A DNA stretch of 64,000 nt, from contig NZ_BBLW01000001.1 of the NCBI RefSeq assembly GCF_000971135.1, positions 489,855-553,854 of the forward strand, given 5' to 3'. A model generated the notes under the pieces. That model saw only the letters and a program-made list of their open reading frames with translations. It was not told the DNA's origin and made no database searches. Positions 48,605 to 58,506 of the stretch are shown here, one piece after another. Source of the stretch: Demequina phytophila. Lineage in GTDB: Bacteria > Actinomycetota > Actinomycetes > Actinomycetales > Demequinaceae. A program made the position numbers and the translations under genes. Positions within the stretch are counted from its first letter, which is position 1. Every line of letters begins with the position of its first letter.

Positions 48605-49383
48605 CCGAAGAGCAGGATGTGCTGGAGCGCACCCGTCGACGTCGACGTCACGCTCCGGCCATCCTGCTCGGCGGGCTGCCGGTGCTCGTGGCGTCCACCG
48701 CCCTCGCCGGCGCCTACGTCTTCGTCCCCGCCACCCCGTCGTACGCGCAGGCCCCCGTCCCCGAGGCGACGGAGCAGGCCGCGCCCGTGAGCTCCATCCA
48801 CGCGAAGGCCTCCGCGGAGCCGGTCTCCGATCTCCACCGCGTGCGCGTCACCGTGCCCCAGCCGGAACCCACGCCCGAGGCGACCCCCGCATCGTCCACC
48901 GGGATCGCGCCCACCACCGCGCAGGGGGACGATGCGCCGGTCGCCTCCGCGCCTGCCGTGGACTTCGCGGCGTATTGCGCGAACCCCCAGTCGCCGTCTG
49001 GCGCGTCGAGCGTGAGCGGCCTGCTCGCGGCGACGAACGCGGAGCGCGCGAAGGCGGGCATCGCACCGATGAGCTGGTCGTCCGACCTCGCGGCCGCCGC
49101 GACGTCGTGGTCGCAGCAGATGGCCGCGCGCGACGACTCGACCGCGGGCGTCGCAGACGCCCTGTCCCACAACCCGGGCCGCCCCGGCGCGGAGAACGTG
49201 GGCGTGGTCTACCGCTCCCCCGGCATGGCCGAGTTCTCCGCGATGAACACGCTGCACACCAACTGGGTGTACTCGTACGGGCACTGCGCGAACCTCATGA
49301 ACCCCGCGTACACGCAGATGGGCGCGGGCGCCGCGACCACGGCTGACGGCACCACCTGGTACGCGACGGAGAACTTCCGCTAG
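48601..49383 (+). CDS. Membrane-anchored CAP (SCP/PR-1) domain protein
   Basis: A 260-residue protein: basic N-terminus (ERTRRRRRHAP), one membrane segment (residues ~20-43), a ~80-residue low-complexity linker and a CAP domain (NAERAKAGIAPMSW; AAATSWSQQMAARD; AENVGVV; YGHCANLMNP) with the His and Glu of the CAP cavity and a Cys pair. Bacterial CAP proteins are extracellular and mostly uncharacterised. Translation is coupled to serC. The linker carries GCATCGTCC (48889) and GGGACGATGC (48926) as an inverted pair, encoded as Ala-Ser-Ser and Asp-Asp-Ala. Confidence 0.87.
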   Translation: MTEEQDVLERTRRRRRHAPAILLGGLPVLVASTALAGAYVFVPATPSYAQAPVPEATEQAAPVSSIHAKASAEPVSDLHRVRVTVPQPEPTPEATPASSTGIAPTTAQGDDAPVASAPAVDFAAYCANPQSPSGASSVSGLLAATNAERAKAGIAPMSWSSDLAAAATSWSQQMAARDDSTAGVADALSHNPGRPGAENVGVVYRSPGMAEFSAMNTLHTNWVYSYGHCANLMNPAYTQMGAGAATTADGTTWYATENFR

Positions 49384-50552
49384 TCGGATTCGTGGGCGTG
49401 CGCGGGCCGGCCGCGCGGCACCCAGGCGAGGAACCCGCCGGTCGTGGCGAGCCCGATGCCGCCGACCGCGAAGAACCCCACCGGCAGCGCCACGAGCGCG
49501 CCGAGCGACACCAGCGCGGGACCCAGCAGGCCGCCCACGTCCTGCAGGATCATCCAGATCCCCGTGAACACCGCGCGCCCCTGCGCAGGCGCGACGTCCG
49601 CGCCGAGCGTCATGATGAGCGCGGACCCCCACCCGTTGCCGATGCCCAGGATCAGCGCGGCCGCGGTCACCTGCGCGACGCCGTGCGTGAACGGCAGCGC
49701 GATGAACCCGGCGGCGAGCAGCAGCGACGACGGGATGGCGGTCCACAGGCGCCCGCGGCGATCCATCGCGAGGCCGGCGGGATAGAAGAGGAGCATGTCG
49801 ATCCCCGCGGAGATCGAGAAGATCAGCGTCGCGACCTCTGGGCTGAGGCCCACGTGCGTCGCCCAGAGGGGGATCACCGCGATGCGGGCCTGCCGCAGCG
49901 CCCCCGTCGCGACCACGGTGAGACCGAGCGTCGACAGGACGTGGCGCTGCTCGCGCGCGACCTGGCCCATCGGGGCGCGGTGGTCCGGACGGACGATGCG
50001 CCGGTCACCTCGCATGCCGAGCGCCGCCAGGGCGATCATCGCCGCGACGACGCAGGCCGCGCCGAACCAGTAGGTCGCGTCGAGGCCGAAGGCCGCGATG
50101 AGGGCGGCGCCGATGAGCGGCCCGGCGAAGTTGGAGATGCGCCACACGCCGGCGAGGGTGGTGAGCGAGCGGGCCACGAACTCCGGCTGCACGACGCCGA
50201 GGATCTGGTCCTGGCGCGCCACGTGGTACGACGCGTGGCCGAGCCCGACCAGCACCGCACCCGCCATGAACACCGCGAGGGTGGGGGCCGCGGCCGCGAT
50301 GACGGACCCGAGCGCGAGGACGCCGAGCGTCACGAGCGCGGCGTGCGCGGAGCCGATGCGGTGGGCGAGGCCGCCGCCCACGGCGGAGCCGGGCATGCGG
50401 CCCAGCTGGTAGGCGACCACGGCGAGGGAGCCGAACACCGCGGTGTGGCCCATCCCCACCACGCTGAGCGCGAGGACGGGCAGCATCGCTCCGATGCCGA
50501 GCTCGGCGACGAGGGTGGGGACGTAGACGCGTGCGGCGAGCGCGCGCGCCAC
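49380..50552 (-). CDS. MFS transporter
   Basis: A 12-helix major facilitator of about 390 residues (LGIGAMLPVLALSVVGMG; AYQLGRMPGSAVGGGLAHRIG in loop 2-3; GLAMDRRGRL in loop 8-9), resembling drug or sugar efflux carriers. The start is uncertain: no ATG or GTG with a good ribosome site precedes the first helix. GTG at 50552 is used; a CTG at about 50588, overlapping the end of the DUF3027 gene, would add 12 residues (LTEAPAP) and is conceivable. The end overlaps the convergent CAP gene by four bases. Confidence 0.75.
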   Translation of the reverse strand: MARALAARVYVPTLVAELGIGAMLPVLALSVVGMGHTAVFGSLAVVAYQLGRMPGSAVGGGLAHRIGSAHAALVTLGVLALGSVIAAAAPTLAVFMAGAVLVGLGHASYHVARQDQILGVVQPEFVARSLTTLAGVWRISNFAGPLIGAALIAAFGLDATYWFGAACVVAAMIALAALGMRGDRRIVRPDHRAPMGQVAREQRHVLSTLGLTVVATGALRQARIAVIPLWATHVGLSPEVATLIFSISAGIDMLLFYPAGLAMDRRGRLWTAIPSSLLLAAGFIALPFTHGVAQVTAAALILGIGNGWGSALIMTLGADVAPAQGRAVFTGIWMILQDVGGLLGPALVSLGALVALPVGFFAVGGIGLATTGGFLAWVPRGRPAHAHESD

Positions 50553-50580
50553 GCTGGAACGGAGCGCCGGTGCGGGCGCC

Positions 50581-51519
50581 TCAGTCAGCCTGGGGCTCCC
50601 GGGCCTCTTCCTCGGCGGGGGCGTCCTGCTCCGGCGTCTCCTCGGCCGCGGCGGCCGCGACCGGTGCCTCGGTGACCGGTGCCTCGGTGACGTCGTCGGC
50701 GGGGCTCTCCGGGGCATCGTCCACGGGCTCGGGCTCCGCCGGGGTCTCCTCGGCGACGTCCTCGGGCTCCGGCTCCGCGTCGAACGCGACGGGCACGGCG
50801 ACCTCGTTCTCGAACACGGGGTCCGGGTCGGGCCACTGGGTGGCGCCGCGCTCGGTGTCGGTCTCGGAGTGGGCGCCGCAGCCGTGGTCGACGCTCACCA
50901 CGCGGCCGTCGTCGGGCGACCACTCGTTGGAGCAGGCACCGAACCGCATCCGCATCGAGCCGGTGAGCGGGATGAAGAAGGCGCACGTCGAGCACGGCGA
51001 CGCGGACGCCATGGCGGCCGCGGCCGTGGGGCCGTGCGAGCCGCGGTACCAGCGGTCGGCGACGTCGGCGCGGCCGTCGGGGCCGAGCACGCGGGGGCGG
51101 CCCAGGCCGAGCTCCCAGTTGGCGATCGCGTCCTCGTCCTCGGCGCCGGTGGCCTCGTAGCCCGGGACCAGGCGAGCGTCGTCCGGGATGTACGGCAGCA
51201 CCATCGAGGGCTCGAGGTCGCCGGGGCGGATGCGGTCCGCCCACGGCACCCAGGCGGGGGCGAGCAGCGCGTCGTCGGCCGGCACCAGGTGCGCCTCGCA
51301 CACGGTGGCGACCTTCTGGCGCGGCGCGCGCGACAACGTCACGGACCACACCCAGCCGCGGTAGCCGGGCAGGGTGCACGCGAACAGTTGGGTGACCAGG
51401 CGGTCCTCGTTGACGACGGTGCTGAGGTGGTCGCCCACCGCGGCAGCGTTGTCCGCCGTCTCGACGGCGGCGTCCCTGGCGAGGTCGACTGCCTCGACGA
51501 GCACGGCGTCCTTGGCCAT
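50581..51519 (-). CDS. DUF3027 protein
   Basis: A 312-residue actinobacterial protein. The conserved core (residues ~1-215) includes GYRGWVWSVTLSR, LLAPAWVPWADRIRPGDL and a Cys-rich stretch (SPCSTCAFF, FGACSNEWSPDDGRVVSVDHGCG) with four or more Cys and one His that could bind zinc. The C-terminal ~90 residues are acidic, Pro/Glu/Ala-rich and probably disordered. Function unknown. ATG overlaps the stop of the cold-shock gene (TGATG), and this pairing is conserved in actinobacteria, so a role linked to RNA binding is a fair guess. Confidence 0.85.
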   Translation of the reverse strand: MAKDAVLVEAVDLARDAAVETADNAAAVGDHLSTVVNEDRLVTQLFACTLPGYRGWVWSVTLSRAPRQKVATVCEAHLVPADDALLAPAWVPWADRIRPGDLEPSMVLPYIPDDARLVPGYEATGAEDEDAIANWELGLGRPRVLGPDGRADVADRWYRGSHGPTAAAAMASASPCSTCAFFIPLTGSMRMRFGACSNEWSPDDGRVVSVDHGCGAHSETDTERGATQWPDPDPVFENEVAVPVAFDAEPEPEDVAEETPAEPEPVDDAPESPADDVTEAPVTEAPVAAAAAEETPEQDAPAEEEAREPQAD

Positions 51520-51917
51520 CAGACGTCCAGCTGGTCCGCGACGGCGCGCAGCACGGCGGCGACCGGCTTGGCCTTGGCGGGCTCGGGGTAGCGGCCCTTG
51601 CGCAGGGTGTTCGAGACGCCGTCGAGCATCTTGATGAGGTCCTCGACGATCACGGTCATCTCATCCGCGGGCTTGCGCATGTTCGCGGCGATCGACGGCG
51701 CGGACTCGAGCAGCGTGACGTTGAGGGCGGACGGGCCGCGGCGGCCGTCGGCCACCGAGTACTCGACCTTCGCGCCCGGCTTCACGGTGGTGCCGGCGGG
51801 CAGGGCCGAAGCGTGGAGGAAGACCTCCGAGCCGTCCTCGCTCGCGATGAATCCGAACCCCTTGTCGGAGTCGAACCACTTCACCTTTCCAGTGGGCACA
51901 TCTACCTCGTTCGTCAT
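51519..51917 (-). CDS. Cold-shock-domain protein with C-terminal helical extension
   Basis: A 132-residue protein. Residues ~8-70 are a cold-shock domain with RNP1 (KGFGFIAS) and RNP2 (EVFLHASAL) for single-stranded nucleic-acid binding. The extra ~55 residues (MTVIVEDLIKMLDGVSNTL and on) are a helical tail found in the CspB-like actinobacterial group upstream of DUF3027. ATG at 51917. The 206-base gap upstream (51918-52123) holds a GCATCGTCCC word (51988) and no clear gene. Confidence 0.9.
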   Translation of the reverse strand: MTNEVDVPTGKVKWFDSDKGFGFIASEDGSEVFLHASALPAGTTVKPGAKVEYSVADGRRGPSALNVTLLESAPSIAANMRKPADEMTVIVEDLIKMLDGVSNTLRKGRYPEPAKAKPVAAVLRAVADQLDV

Positions 51918-52123
51918 GCGGGCACCGCGGATCGATGCCCCGCACGATTCTAGCCGGACCCGACGACACCCGACCGAGGCGCGCACCGCATCGTCCCTCC
52001 TGAGGCCTTCCCGGCCGGCGGACCGTCCCGGTTTTCGGGAGCGTTCCCAGCGGGTCTTTGCGCAGGGGCGGGTGATGTGGGCAGACTGGAGCCGTTGGGA
52101 ACCCGGAACCAGTCGGAGTGTGT

Positions 52124-52834
52124 ATGCCCACGGCCACGACGCCAGCCTGGCTGCTGCCGGCCTTCGTGAGGGAGGCGGTCGCGGTGGGAGCGACCGTACC
52201 CGAGGACCAGATCGCCGAGTCGGGCGCGAGGCTGCTGCAGCGCTGGCAGAACCCCGCGCGCCGCTTCCACGACGTCCGCCACCTGGTCGAGCTGCTCACC
52301 CGGGTCGACGAGCTCCAGCAGGAGACGCGCCTGCCCCACTGCGTGCGGCTCGCGGCCTGGTACCACGGCGCCGTGTTCTCCTCGGACTCGGAGGCGGCGT
52401 ACGCGAACCGCGGCGGCGAGGACGAGGACGCGAGCGCCGAGTACGCGCGGCTCGAGCTGCGCGAGCTGGGCGTGCCCGACGTGAAGATCGACGCGGTGGC
52501 GACCATGGTGAAGGGGCTGTCGCGGCACTCGGCGACGCCGGACACCCCCGACGCGCAGGTGCTGTCCGACGCGGACCTCGCGATCCTGGCGGCGGACCCG
52601 CAGCGCTACAAGGCGTACATCTCGGATGTGCGCGACGAGTACGCGGAGGTCCCGGACGACCGCTTCATGCGCAGCCGCCGCGCGATCATCGGCAAGCTGC
52701 TCTCACGGCCCCGGCTCTACACCACGCCTCTCGGGGCGACGTGGGAGGCGCAGGCGCGCCAGAACCTCGCGGCCGAGGCCGCGCGCCTCGACAAGAAGAT
52801 CGCGGCGATGTCCCCGGCCACCGACGCCGGCTGA
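52124..52834 (+). CDS. Predicted HD-superfamily metal-dependent phosphohydrolase
   Basis: A 236-residue helical protein resembling the COG4339 group. Metal residues appear in RRFHDVRHLVEL, LAAWYHGAVF and LSDADLAIL, in the order H..HD..D of HD enzymes but with the HD dipeptide in a diverged form (YHGA). Substrate unknown, perhaps a nucleotide. ATG at 52124 with GGAG five bases upstream. An N-terminal GTG two codons earlier is less likely. Confidence 0.78.
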   Translation: MPTATTPAWLLPAFVREAVAVGATVPEDQIAESGARLLQRWQNPARRFHDVRHLVELLTRVDELQQETRLPHCVRLAAWYHGAVFSSDSEAAYANRGGEDEDASAEYARLELRELGVPDVKIDAVATMVKGLSRHSATPDTPDAQVLSDADLAILAADPQRYKAYISDVRDEYAEVPDDRFMRSRRAIIGKLLSRPRLYTTPLGATWEAQARQNLAAEAARLDKKIAAMSPATDAG

Positions 52835-52916
52835 CCTCTCCCCCGGTTTCCCCGGGAACGATGCTCGGGTCGAGGGGCCCTGCCTAGCCTCGATGCACCG
52901 ACATCGAGGGGGAATC

Positions 52917-53204
52917 ATGCAGTATCACGTCGACGCGGCCGAGGTCTCGTCCGCCTCCGCCCGCGCGGGACGCTCCGCCGAGGCGATCCGCGCCGAGGTC
53001 GCGGGGCTCATGGCGCAGCTGGTGGCGCTCGACGCCACGTGGCAGGGCTCCGCCGCGTCCGCGTTCGCGGACGCGCGAGAGCAGTGGCGCGGGGCGCAGG
53101 CGCATGTGGAGAGCGCGCTGGATGCGATCACGGGGGCGCTCGCGCATGCGGCGCAGTCCTACGAGGAGGCGGAGGCGACCGCGTCGCGCCTGTTCGCGCG
53201 GTAG
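52917..53204 (+). CDS. WXG100 (ESAT-6-like) protein
   Basis: A 95-residue helical hairpin protein with the W-x-G turn in ATWQGSAASAF and a C-terminal YEEAEATA resembling the YxxxD/E export signal. These are substrates or structural partners of type VII (ESX) secretion. No eccC or other ESX gene is in the window, so the machinery, if present, lies elsewhere. GAGGGGG precedes the ATG. Confidence 0.85.
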   Translation: MQYHVDAAEVSSASARAGRSAEAIRAEVAGLMAQLVALDATWQGSAASAFADAREQWRGAQAHVESALDAITGALAHAAQSYEEAEATASRLFAR

Positions 53205-53221
53205 GCGCCTACGCTCGGGGG

Positions 53222-53488
53222 ATGATCCTCATCGACCCGCCGCTGTGGCCCGCGCACGGCCGCGTGTGGGGTCACCTGGTCTCGGACTCGTCGCTGGCGG
53301 AGCTGCACGCGTTCGCGGCGCGCGCCGGGATGCCCGAGCGCGCCTTCGACCGCGACCACTACGACTATCCCGTGGAGCGGCGCGCGGACCTGGTGGCGCT
53401 CGGGGCGCGCGAGGTCTCGACGCGCGAGCTCATCACGCGGCTGCGCGCCTCGGGGCTGCGGGTGACGGCGGCGCAGCGGCGGGGGTGA
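53222..53488 (+). CDS. DUF4031 protein
   Basis: An 88-residue protein with MILIDPPLWPAHGRVWGHLVSD, ERAFDRDHYDYP and the closing LRASGLRVT, the complete DUF4031 pattern. Many conserved His/Asp/Tyr residues suggest a small enzyme or metal binder, but the function is unknown. Begins 17 bases after the WXG100 gene and may be cotranscribed. Confidence 0.82.
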   Translation: MILIDPPLWPAHGRVWGHLVSDSSLAELHAFAARAGMPERAFDRDHYDYPVERRADLVALGAREVSTRELITRLRASGLRVTAAQRRG

Positions 53489-53525
53489 GGCGGGACGCTC
53501 CCGGCGCCGAGGCCCTCGCAGCCTG

Positions 53526-53577
53526 GTTGATCGGATCGTGCAGATCCGCGCGCGCTCTTCTGCGCCGGTGTATCAAC
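53526..53577. repeat. Dispersed hairpin repeat, copy 2 (TTGATCGGATCGTGCAGATC)
   Basis: Second copy of the exact 20-mer found at 43131. Here the right arm has diverged: only the outer GTTGAT/ATCAAC (53526-53531, 53572-53577) still pair. It opens a 423-base gene-free stretch (53489-53911). Confidence 0.75.
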
Positions 53578-53638
53578 GGGCCCCCCACCGGTCGCAGGCC
53601 GGGCGGTGAGCCCGGGCGCGCGACAAGCCGAGGCGCGT

Positions 53639-53703
53639 CCTGCATGCAGGTCCGGTCGCGATCCGGTCCTGCATCCGGGTAGCGCCGACCCGCATGCAGG
53701 ACC
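53639..53703. repeat. Cluster of CCTGCAT/ATGCAGG palindromes
   Basis: CCTGCATGCAGG (53639-53650) is a perfect palindrome. GGTCCTGCATCCGGGT (53665-53680) and ACCCGCATGCAGGACC (53688-53703) form a 16-bp stem with one mismatch and a 7-base loop. The heptamer CCTGCAT occurs four times in 65 bases. No gene is present. Confidence 0.75.
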
Positions 53704-53726
53704 GCTGCTCGCTCGCCCCGTCGAAA

Positions 53727-53819
53727 GCCAATGACGGATGGGGAAGGTGGGACGCGCATCGTCCCGTGTGACGGTCACATCCTTCACGCGCGAACGCGGG
53801 CGTCACATCCGCCATTGGC
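53727..53819. repeat. Long inverted repeat around a GCATCGTCCC word
   Basis: GCCAATGACGGATG (53727-53740) and CATCCGCCATTGGC (53806-53819) pair with one mismatch. Inside are GCATCGTCCC (53756-53765) and a small GTGACGGTCAC palindrome. It lies just beyond the groL terminator, between convergent genes. Confidence 0.75.
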
Positions 53820-53851
53820 AGTCGACGCGTCGCCACCCCCGACGGACAGCA

Positions 53852-53893
53852 GAAGGCCCCCTCCCCCGGCGCGAACCGGGAAAGGGGGCCTTC
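53852..53893 (-). terminator. Terminator of groL
   Basis: GAAGGCCCCCT and AGGGGGCCTTC pair around a loop containing CCCGG/CCGGG, 18 bases past the groL stop. GTCCGTC follows on the minus strand. Confidence 0.75.
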
Positions 53894-53911
53894 GTGGTGA
53901 AGCAGAAGGGC

Positions 53912-55679
<1,768 letters not shown>

Positions 55680-55687
55680 CGCCGATT

Positions 55688-55714
55688 CTGGCACTCTCCC
55701 CCGTCGAGTGCAAA
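55688..55714. promoter_or_regulatory. Second, imperfect CIRCE-like element
   Basis: CTGGCACTC and GAGTGCAAA with the same 9-base spacer lie one helical turn upstream of the perfect CIRCE. On the minus strand TTTGCACTC may also serve as the -35 region of the groL promoter. Two operators in tandem would tighten HrcA repression. Confidence 0.75.
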
Positions 55715-55747
55715 CGCCCTGGAGGCCGTTCGCCGAGGGCGAGCAGA

Positions 55748-55775
55748 GCATCGTCCCGTCGCGAGGGGACGATGC
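55748..55775. terminator. Inverted pair of the GCATCGTCCC word acting as a likely terminator
   Basis: GCATCGTCCC (55748-55757) and GGGACGATGC (55766-55775) form a perfect 10-bp stem with an 8-base loop, six bases past the stop of the LytR_C gene on the minus strand. This is the shortest-looped of the inverted pairs and is placed exactly like the paired uptake sequences that terminate genes in Neisseria and Haemophilus. Confidence 0.75.
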
Positions 55776-55781
55776 CGTGGC

Positions 55782-56393
55782 CTACTGGGTGACGATCTGC
55801 ACCTCGATGTCGGCGAGGGTCTCGGTGTCGCCGAACTGGACGGTGTCGATGCCGAGCAGGTCCGCGACCTCCTGGGCGGTGTCCGCGCGGTCCTCGCTGT
55901 CGTAGACGACCACGTTGGACGCGGGCGAGCCGGTGAGGTTGGCGGCGCTGACGTCGGTGAAGCCGGCGTCCGTGAGCACGGCCGCGTCCTCGGCCGCGAG
56001 GCCCGAGATGCCGGTGCCGTTGAGGACCGCGATCGGGGCGTCGTAGGAGATCACGGGCTCGGGCGACGGGGTGACGGACGGCTCGGGGGAGGCGGTCTCG
56101 CTCGGCTCCGGGGAGGCCGTCTCGGAGGCGGACTCGGACGGCTCCGGGGTCGCGCTCTCGGTGGTCTCGACGGTGGCGGTCGCGGACGCGGTAGGCGTCG
56201 CGTCGCCGTCGTCGCCGGTGCTCCACAGGAACTTCGCGACGCCGAACGCGGCGAGGCCCGCGACCACGAACACCACGACGGGGATCACGAGGATGGTCCA
56301 CCACGGGCGCGGCGCGCGGTGCACGCCGACGGGGCCGGAGCCCTCGGCGATCTCGTCGAAGTCGTCTCGCGGATACTCGTCGGTCACGGGCAC
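55782..56393 (-). CDS. Membrane protein with LytR C-terminal domain
   Basis: A 203-residue bitopic protein: cytoplasmic acidic start (EYPRDDFDEIAEG), one membrane helix (ILVIPVVVFVVAGLAAFGVAKF), a ~60-residue Ser/Pro/Glu/Thr linker and a LytR_C domain (IAVLNGTGISGLAAEDAAVL, DTVQFGDTETLADIEVQIV). No LytR-CpsA-Psr catalytic domain is present; this domain alone is common in actinobacteria and may bind cell-wall glycans. GTG at 56393 or 56387. Overlaps no gene; three bases separate it from the DUF3263 stop. Confidence 0.85.
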   Translation of the reverse strand: MPVTDEYPRDDFDEIAEGSGPVGVHRAPRPWWTILVIPVVVFVVAGLAAFGVAKFLWSTGDDGDATPTASATATVETTESATPEPSESASETASPEPSETASPEPSVTPSPEPVISYDAPIAVLNGTGISGLAAEDAAVLTDAGFTDVSAANLTGSPASNVVVYDSEDRADTAQEVADLLGIDTVQFGDTETLADIEVQIVTQ

Positions 56394-56396
56394 ACC

Positions 56397-56669
56397 CTAC
56401 CGTTCGAGGGTCCCGCGTCCGCGGCGGCGCGACGCGCGGGTGCGGCGCAGCCGCTGCACCAGCACCGGGTCCTGCGCGAGAGCGGCGGGGTTGTCGATCA
56501 GCGCGTTGAGCACCTGGTAGTACTGCGTGGCGGAGAGCCCGAAGCGGTCGCGCACGGCGTCCTCCTTGGCGCCCGCGTAGCGCCACCAGGTGCGCTCGAA
56601 GGCCAGGATGTCCGCGTCGCGCTCGGTCAGCGCGGGCTGCTCGACCGCGTGTGCCGCGCCGGCGTCCAT
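56397..56669 (-). CDS. DUF3263 protein
   Basis: A 90-residue helical protein (LTERDADILAFERTWWRYAG, FGLSATQYYQVLNALID) that matches DUF3263, an actinobacterial family with a helix-turn-helix look. Function unknown. AAGGAGGACGG precedes the ATG. Ends three bases before the LytR_C gene, with which it forms a conserved pair. Confidence 0.87.
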   Translation of the reverse strand: MDAGAAHAVEQPALTERDADILAFERTWWRYAGAKEDAVRDRFGLSATQYYQVLNALIDNPAALAQDPVLVQRLRRTRASRRRGRGTLER

Positions 56670-56791
56670 CCGTCCTCCTTCCCGTGGGCTCCCCGAGGGT
56701 GGGACCAGCGTAAGCGCGCGGGAGGCGCGGTCCGACCAGGCGCTCCGGCGCTCGCCGACGCGGCCTGCCGGGCGGTCGCTAGGGTGGCGCC

Positions 56792-57466
56792 GTGGATCTC
56801 GACTGGCGCAGCGGCGTGGCCGCGGACTGGGCGGAGGCGCTGTCCCCCGCGGGGCCGGCCCTGGACGCCGCGGTGGCGTCGCTCGACGGCGAGGAGTTCC
56901 TTCCTCCTCGGGCACAGGTGCTGCGCGCCTTCGCGACGCCGCTCGCGGATGTCCGGGTGCTGCTGGTGGGGCAGGACCCCTACCCCACGCCGGGGGACGC
57001 GGTGGGGCTGAGCTTCTCCGTCGCGCCTGGCAGACCCCTGCCGCGGTCGCTGGCCAACATCGCCCGCGAACTGCGCGAGGACACCGGCGAGGTGCTCGTG
57101 TCCGGGGACCTGTCGGGGTGGGCCTCCCAAGGGGTGCTGCTGCTCAACCGGGTGCTCACGGTCGCGCCGGGCGAGGCGGGCTCGCATCGCGGACGCGGCT
57201 GGGAGCAGGTGACCGCGTGCGCGATCGAGGCGCTGGCGGCCCGGGGCGGGCCGCTGGTCGCGGTGCTGTGGGGGCGCGAGGCGCAGGCGCTCGCGCCGCT
57301 GCTCGGGGCGGTGCCGGTGATCGCGAGCGCGCACCCGTCGCCGTTGAGCGCGCGGCGCGGCTTCTTCGGGTCGCGACCCTTCTCGCGGGTCAACGCGCTG
57401 CTCGAGGCTCAAGGGGCCGCGCCGATCCGGTGGGGCACGGAGGCGGAGGAGCCCGCGCTCTTCTGA
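56792..57466 (+). CDS. ung: Uracil-DNA glycosylase, family 1
   Basis: A 224-residue enzyme that removes uracil from DNA. The water-activating loop GQDPYP carries Asp62, GLSFSV stacks the uracil, LLLNRVLTV is the Asn strand and [13 protein letters not shown] holds His181 and the Leu-intercalation loop. GTG start at 56792. In a DNA this rich in cytosine, repair of deaminated C is of obvious use. Divergent from the DUF3263 gene. Confidence 0.95.
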   Translation: MDLDWRSGVAADWAEALSPAGPALDAAVASLDGEEFLPPRAQVLRAFATPLADVRVLLVGQDPYPTPGDAVGLSFSVAPGRPLPRSLANIARELREDTGEVLVSGDLSGWASQGVLLLNRVLTVAPGEAGSHRGRGWEQVTACAIEALAARGGPLVAVLWGREAQALAPLLGAVPVIASAHPSPLSARRGFFGSRPFSRVNALLEAQGAAPIRWGTEAEEPALF

Positions 57467-57477
57467 ACCGCGGGAAG

Positions 57478-57553
57478 TGGAGCTGGCAGCGGGACTCGAA
57501 CCCGCAACCTTCGCTTTACAAGAGCGCTGCGCTACCGATTGCGCCATGCCAGC
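57478..57553 (-). tRNA. tRNA-Thr (anticodon TGT)
   Basis: Acceptor GCTGGCA/TGCCAGC, D arm GCGC/GCGC, anticodon loop CTTGTAA giving TGT, T arm GCGGG-TTCGAGT-CCCGC, discriminator T and encoded CCA (57478-57480). Reads ACA threonine codons. A GGGACGATGC word lies at 57618-57627, between it and the next gene's stop. Confidence 0.93.
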
Positions 57554-57651
57554 CTGCGGCGGCCAGGATACCGGGCGCGCCCGGCCCCGCACGCACGAGC
57601 GCCGCACCACCCCCGAGGGGACGATGCGGCGCTCGCCTCGCGTACGAAGGC

Positions 57652-58455
57652 TTAGGACCCCAGGCTCTCCAGGTAGGCCCGGAGCGAGCCCTCGGTGAAG
57701 TAGTCGACGTCGTTGAGGACCGCACCGTCGGCGAAGTCGCCGGTCTCGGACACGCGCACCGTCGGGGTGCCCTGCATGCCGTCGACGGACGCCTGCTCGG
57801 TCGCGGCGGTCGCCCACTTCTTGAAGTCGGTGTTGTCGAGGTTGTTGGCCACGCCCTCGGTCACGCCCACGGCGATCGCGAGATCCGCGATCTCCTCGTC
57901 GGACAGACCCGTCGAGTTCTCCTCGGGCTGGTTGGCGAACATGGTGGCGACGAAGTCGTGGAACTGCTCGGGCGCCTGGTCGGCGACCACGCCGGCCGCG
58001 CCGGCCGCGCGCGTCGAGAACTCGGTGCCGGAGGAGAACCGGTCGAGGATCGAGATCGGGTGGTAGTACAGCGCGATGTCGCCGGACTCACGCAGATCGT
58101 CGAGGTCGTCCGCGTTGATCGCCTCGAACGTGTTGCAGATGGGGCACATGAAGTCGAGGTAGATGTCGACGCGCGGCACGTCCGTCGGGACGGCCTCGCC
58201 CACCACGCCGCCGGTGCCGACGGGGATGCCGCCGGTCGCGTCGGCCGCCGCGGGGGACGTCGAGCCCTCGGCGCCCAGCTCGGGCACCTTGCTCTGGTTC
58301 ACGATGAAGAAGATCAGGGCCCCGAAGAGCGCCAGTCCCACGACGGAGCCCGCGACGATCATCATCGTGGTCTTGCGCTCCTGGGCGCGCACCTGCGCCT
58401 GGGCCTTGGCCTTCGCCGCCGCTCGCGCGTCGGGCTTGGGGGTCTTGCTCGCCAT
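57652..58455 (-). CDS. Membrane-anchored DsbA-like thioredoxin-fold protein
   Basis: A 267-residue protein: a basic, Ala/Lys-rich cytoplasmic start, one membrane helix (residues ~31-52), a short linker and an extracytoplasmic thioredoxin fold of DsbA type with the CPIC active site (Cys104, Cys107; LDFMCPICNTFEA) and cis-Pro (GTPTVRVS). It should oxidise or isomerise disulfides in exported proteins. It follows a MauE/DoxX-like gene on the same strand by 51 bases, suggesting an electron relay between the two. Confidence 0.9.
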   Translation of the reverse strand: MASKTPKPDARAAAKAKAQAQVRAQERKTTMMIVAGSVVGLALFGALIFFIVNQSKVPELGAEGSTSPAAADATGGIPVGTGGVVGEAVPTDVPRVDIYLDFMCPICNTFEAINADDLDDLRESGDIALYYHPISILDRFSSGTEFSTRAAGAAGVVADQAPEQFHDFVATMFANQPEENSTGLSDEEIADLAIAVGVTEGVANNLDNTDFKKWATAATEQASVDGMQGTPTVRVSETGDFADGAVLNDVDYFTEGSLRAYLESLGS

Positions 58456-58506
58456 CGATCTCTCCAGGGGGTCGTCGGGGTACGGCAGAAATCTACTCGA
58501 CAGCCG

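Noticed and set aside
52917..53488. Type VII secretion locus
   Set aside because: A single WXG100 gene without eccB, eccC or mycP does not make an ESX locus.
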